Shown here: piece by piece, positions 32,095 to 33,806 of the stretch
How positions within the stretch are numbered: the first letter of the stretch is position 1
Layout: each line of letters opens with the position of its first letter
From: CAZUNB01 sp964622235
GTDB taxonomy: Bacteria > Patescibacteriota > Saccharimonadia > Saccharimonadales > JAGPDM01
DNA length: 33,806 bases
Assembly (NCBI GenBank): GCA_964622235.1
Contig: CAZUNB010000008.1
Location: 1 to 33,806, forward strand
Direction: 5' to 3'
Position numbers and translations under genes: made by a program
The notes under the pieces: model-generated
Seen by the model: only the letters and a program-made list of their open reading frames with translations
What the model was told of the DNA's origin: nothing
Database searches by the model: none

Positions 32095-32110
32095 TGTTTC
32101 CCCTTATGTA

Positions 32111-33806
32111 TTAAAAGCCATATCTATTTTTCAAACTACTGATAGCTGCGACTAGATCGCCTCCAGTTTTGCCTTTTAGCTCACCCAGTTGCGATGCTAG
32201 GAACCCATCATGACCAGTAACGAGGTACGTGTCAGGGTTATTTACTACCTGATCAATTGCTGCTTGATTCCCTCCCCCAATAATCGACTGGAGATGTCCG
32301 AGGAACCCGTTCATCTGTTCTGCAACATTTGGGTTATAATTAGCAATGTACTCAGGCGTACTAAATATACCACCATTATCAAAGATATCGTTTCTACCTG
32401 GGAGTACGCTCTGTAATCTACCAAGTTCGTAGGTTATATTAGGTGAGTTAGGGAAATTACGTGCTAACTGAGTAACGGCGTCCATTTGTTGGATGTGAAT
32501 AGGGTCTTGTGATTGCGCTTCAACAACTCGTCCGATCGCATCACGAACTACTTCAGGTCCACGTAGGTCGGCCATCTGCTGCCATTTTTCTCCAGCATTT
32601 GACTCTATAAAGTGGCCCCACGCAAAACGTTTTTCAGGGCTCCATGACTCATAAATAGCTCGCATCTGTTCTTTGACGTCAGCCATATTATCGACCAACT
32701 TAGGATCGTCAAAACCTGGTAGTAATCTTGTTAAATGATCAGCGTTTCTGCCACTTGCCTGGTGACTCTGTAGCATATTTACGGCAGCATCCCACTCTGG
32801 AGTATCAGGGCGAATTTTACCGCCAGAAAGAAGTGACTGCAAGTCGATATCTTTCTTGGCAAGGTAGTCTCCTGGTAACCATTCATGAACTTTATCAGCC
32901 GCATCACCAAACCAGCTCCCGATATCGCCCAATCCGTCCCTAATTCCTTCTGCATGGTCGGAGATATACTCTCCAGCGTAAGCGGCACCTTTACCAAGAA
33001 CTGCAGTTACTAATACTCTTCCGATTAGTTTTCTAGTTGTTCGTATCCTCTCGCCTCTAAAGTCGGCATTGATTTCCTTTTCAGTCGCACGTCTTGATGA
33101 TTTGACAACTTCTTCTGGTGTTGTTCCTCGTACGGCTTTCACGACACGCTTACCAAGCTTCTCGGTACGGTGGCCTAATTTCTTCCATCGCTTATGCTCA
33201 GACATACTTTCTTCTTTGGTACGAAGTGCATTAATCGCTGGTGCAGATCGTAGAGCCGTAACCACAGGAGCGATGACCAGAACGGGTCCACCGAAGAAAG
33301 CGGCACCGGCACCGGCAACACCAATTGCAGCAGTTGTAAGGCTTTTACCCCACCAAGGAAGGTTTCTCCAACCTTTAGCAGCACGTAGCACTGTTCGATA
33401 GTACCGCGAACCGGCATTTATGTCGTTTGTGCTACCATCAGCCCGTTGCCTCAAGCCATCATTTTGCATTGACACACCAACTTCAGCGATACGAAGACTA
33501 TCCTCTTTTGCCTCAAGTTGTGAGTTTCGGATGATAATTGCTTCGGGTGTATTTGGGATATCCCCATTAGCGATCTCGTTCTCAATCTGCGTTTGACGAA
33601 CTGTTTCAGCAGCTCCGAGATATCGTTCTTTAGATCTTCTACGCTCACCACGTCTTTTTAAGATTCGCAGGCTACCGAATGTTCGGCTTGTCTTAACCGC
33701 ATCACTTGCTAGCAACCTTCGCTGGGTTGCAAGATCTAATTCTGCGGTACTTAGTGTTGCTGCTCGGGCTGCCTCAGCTGCAGCTTCAGTGGCTGCAGTG
33801 TTTGCC
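32111..33806 (-). CDS. Large protein with one hydrophobic hairpin, N-terminus outside window
   Basis: No family recognised. The frame stays open to the window edge; 564 residues are visible and no start is certain. The first visible part is Ala-rich and helical (ANTAATEAAAEAARAA), followed by a very basic stretch (ILKRRGERRRSKERY). A hydrophobic segment follows (SLTTAAIGVAGAGAAFFGG and VLVIAPVVTAL), perhaps one membrane hairpin, and then another basic region. The C-terminal half looks globular and mostly helical, with a Gly/Asn-containing end (GHLQSIIGGGNQAA, VTGHDGFLASQLGEL). A TTG at 33715 could start translation, but the upstream sequence reads as coding. It is followed by a DUF5663-like gene 16 nt on. 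Confidence 0.75.
   Translation of the reverse strand, partial: ANTAATEAAAEAARAATLSTAELDLATQRRLLASDAVKTSRTFGSLRILKRRGERRRSKERYLGAAETVRQTQIENEIANGDIPNTPEAIIIRNSQLEAKEDSLRIAEVGVSMQNDGLRQRADGSTNDINAGSRYYRTVLRAAKGWRNLPWWGKSLTTAAIGVAGAGAAFFGGPVLVIAPVVTALRSAPAINALRTKEESMSEHKRWKKLGHRTEKLGKRVVKAVRGTTPEEVVKSSRRATEKEINADFRGERIRTTRKLIGRVLVTAVLGKGAAYAGEYISDHAEGIRDGLGDIGSWFGDAADKVHEWLPGDYLAKKDIDLQSLLSGGKIRPDTPEWDAAVNMLQSHQASGRNADHLTRLLPGFDDPKLVDNMADVKEQMRAIYESWSPEKRFAWGHFIESNAGEKWQQMADLRGPEVVRDAIGRVVEAQSQDPIHIQQMDAVTQLARNFPNSPNITYELGRLQSVLPGRNDIFDNGGIFSTPEYIANYNPNVAEQMNGFLGHLQSIIGGGNQAAIDQVVNNPDTYLVTGHDGFLASQLGELKGKTGGDLVAAISSLKNRYGF

Noticed and set aside
1..33806. tRNA, rRNA, CRISPR, insertion sequences, alternative genetic code
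   Set aside because: No cloverleaf, spaced repeat array or transposase was seen on either strand by eye, and TGA is a normal stop in mutM and polA.

Overview
The window is a compact bacterial chromosome segment that most resembles the candidate phyla radiation (Patescibacteria), probably Saccharibacteria (TM7). This is inferred from short housekeeping proteins, tightly packed overlapping genes, many lineage-specific proteins with one membrane anchor, a pair of small acidic DUF5663-like proteins, and a housekeeping order typical of small genomes. TGA is used as a stop (mutM, polA), so the UGA=Gly code of Gracilibacteria/SR1 does not apply. No rRNA, tRNA, CRISPR array, insertion sequence or phage gene was seen.

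Layout. (1) 1-9982, minus strand: a conserved translation and RNA-decay block, read in transcription order as 42-aa ORF, degenerate DHH protein, truB, a membrane protein, rpsO, pnp, rnj, ftsK (cut by the window edge). This is the classical rbfA-nrnA-truB-ribF-rpsO-pnp order, with a membrane protein where ribF is often found. (2) rpsT is transcribed divergently from this block and convergently with mutM-holA. (3) 12495-13844: two divergent anchored proteins of unknown function. (4) 13866-21258, minus: a macromolecular-synthesis operon dnaG-rpoD-nadK-P-loop kinase-polA-peptidase E, with overlaps or gaps of 0-22 nt. (5) 21500-22421: two convergent small unknown genes. (6) 22628-26804, minus: purF, a DUF2238-like membrane protein, an S66 carboxypeptidase, a conserved Cys-motif protein and orn. 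prs lies just upstream and an apparently broken msrB beyond it. (7) 28294-29757, plus: an isolated plant-type ketol-acid reductoisomerase. (8) 29767-33806, minus: a lineage-specific block in which large coiled-coil or membrane proteins alternate with small acidic DUF5663-like proteins. This is the least explained part of the window.

Themes. Several genes lack a Shine-Dalgarno sequence and carry a good -10 hexamer 6-9 nt before the start codon, which suggests leaderless mRNAs (rpsO, truB, the 198-aa protein, probably dnaG and others). Other genes have clear Shine-Dalgarno sites. RNA turnover is well represented (RNase J, PNPase, Orn), and the NrnA-like DHH protein at the conserved locus has lost its catalytic residues. 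Two anabolic enzymes, PurF and the ketol-acid reductoisomerase, are unexpected in a lineage known for missing nucleotide and amino-acid synthesis.
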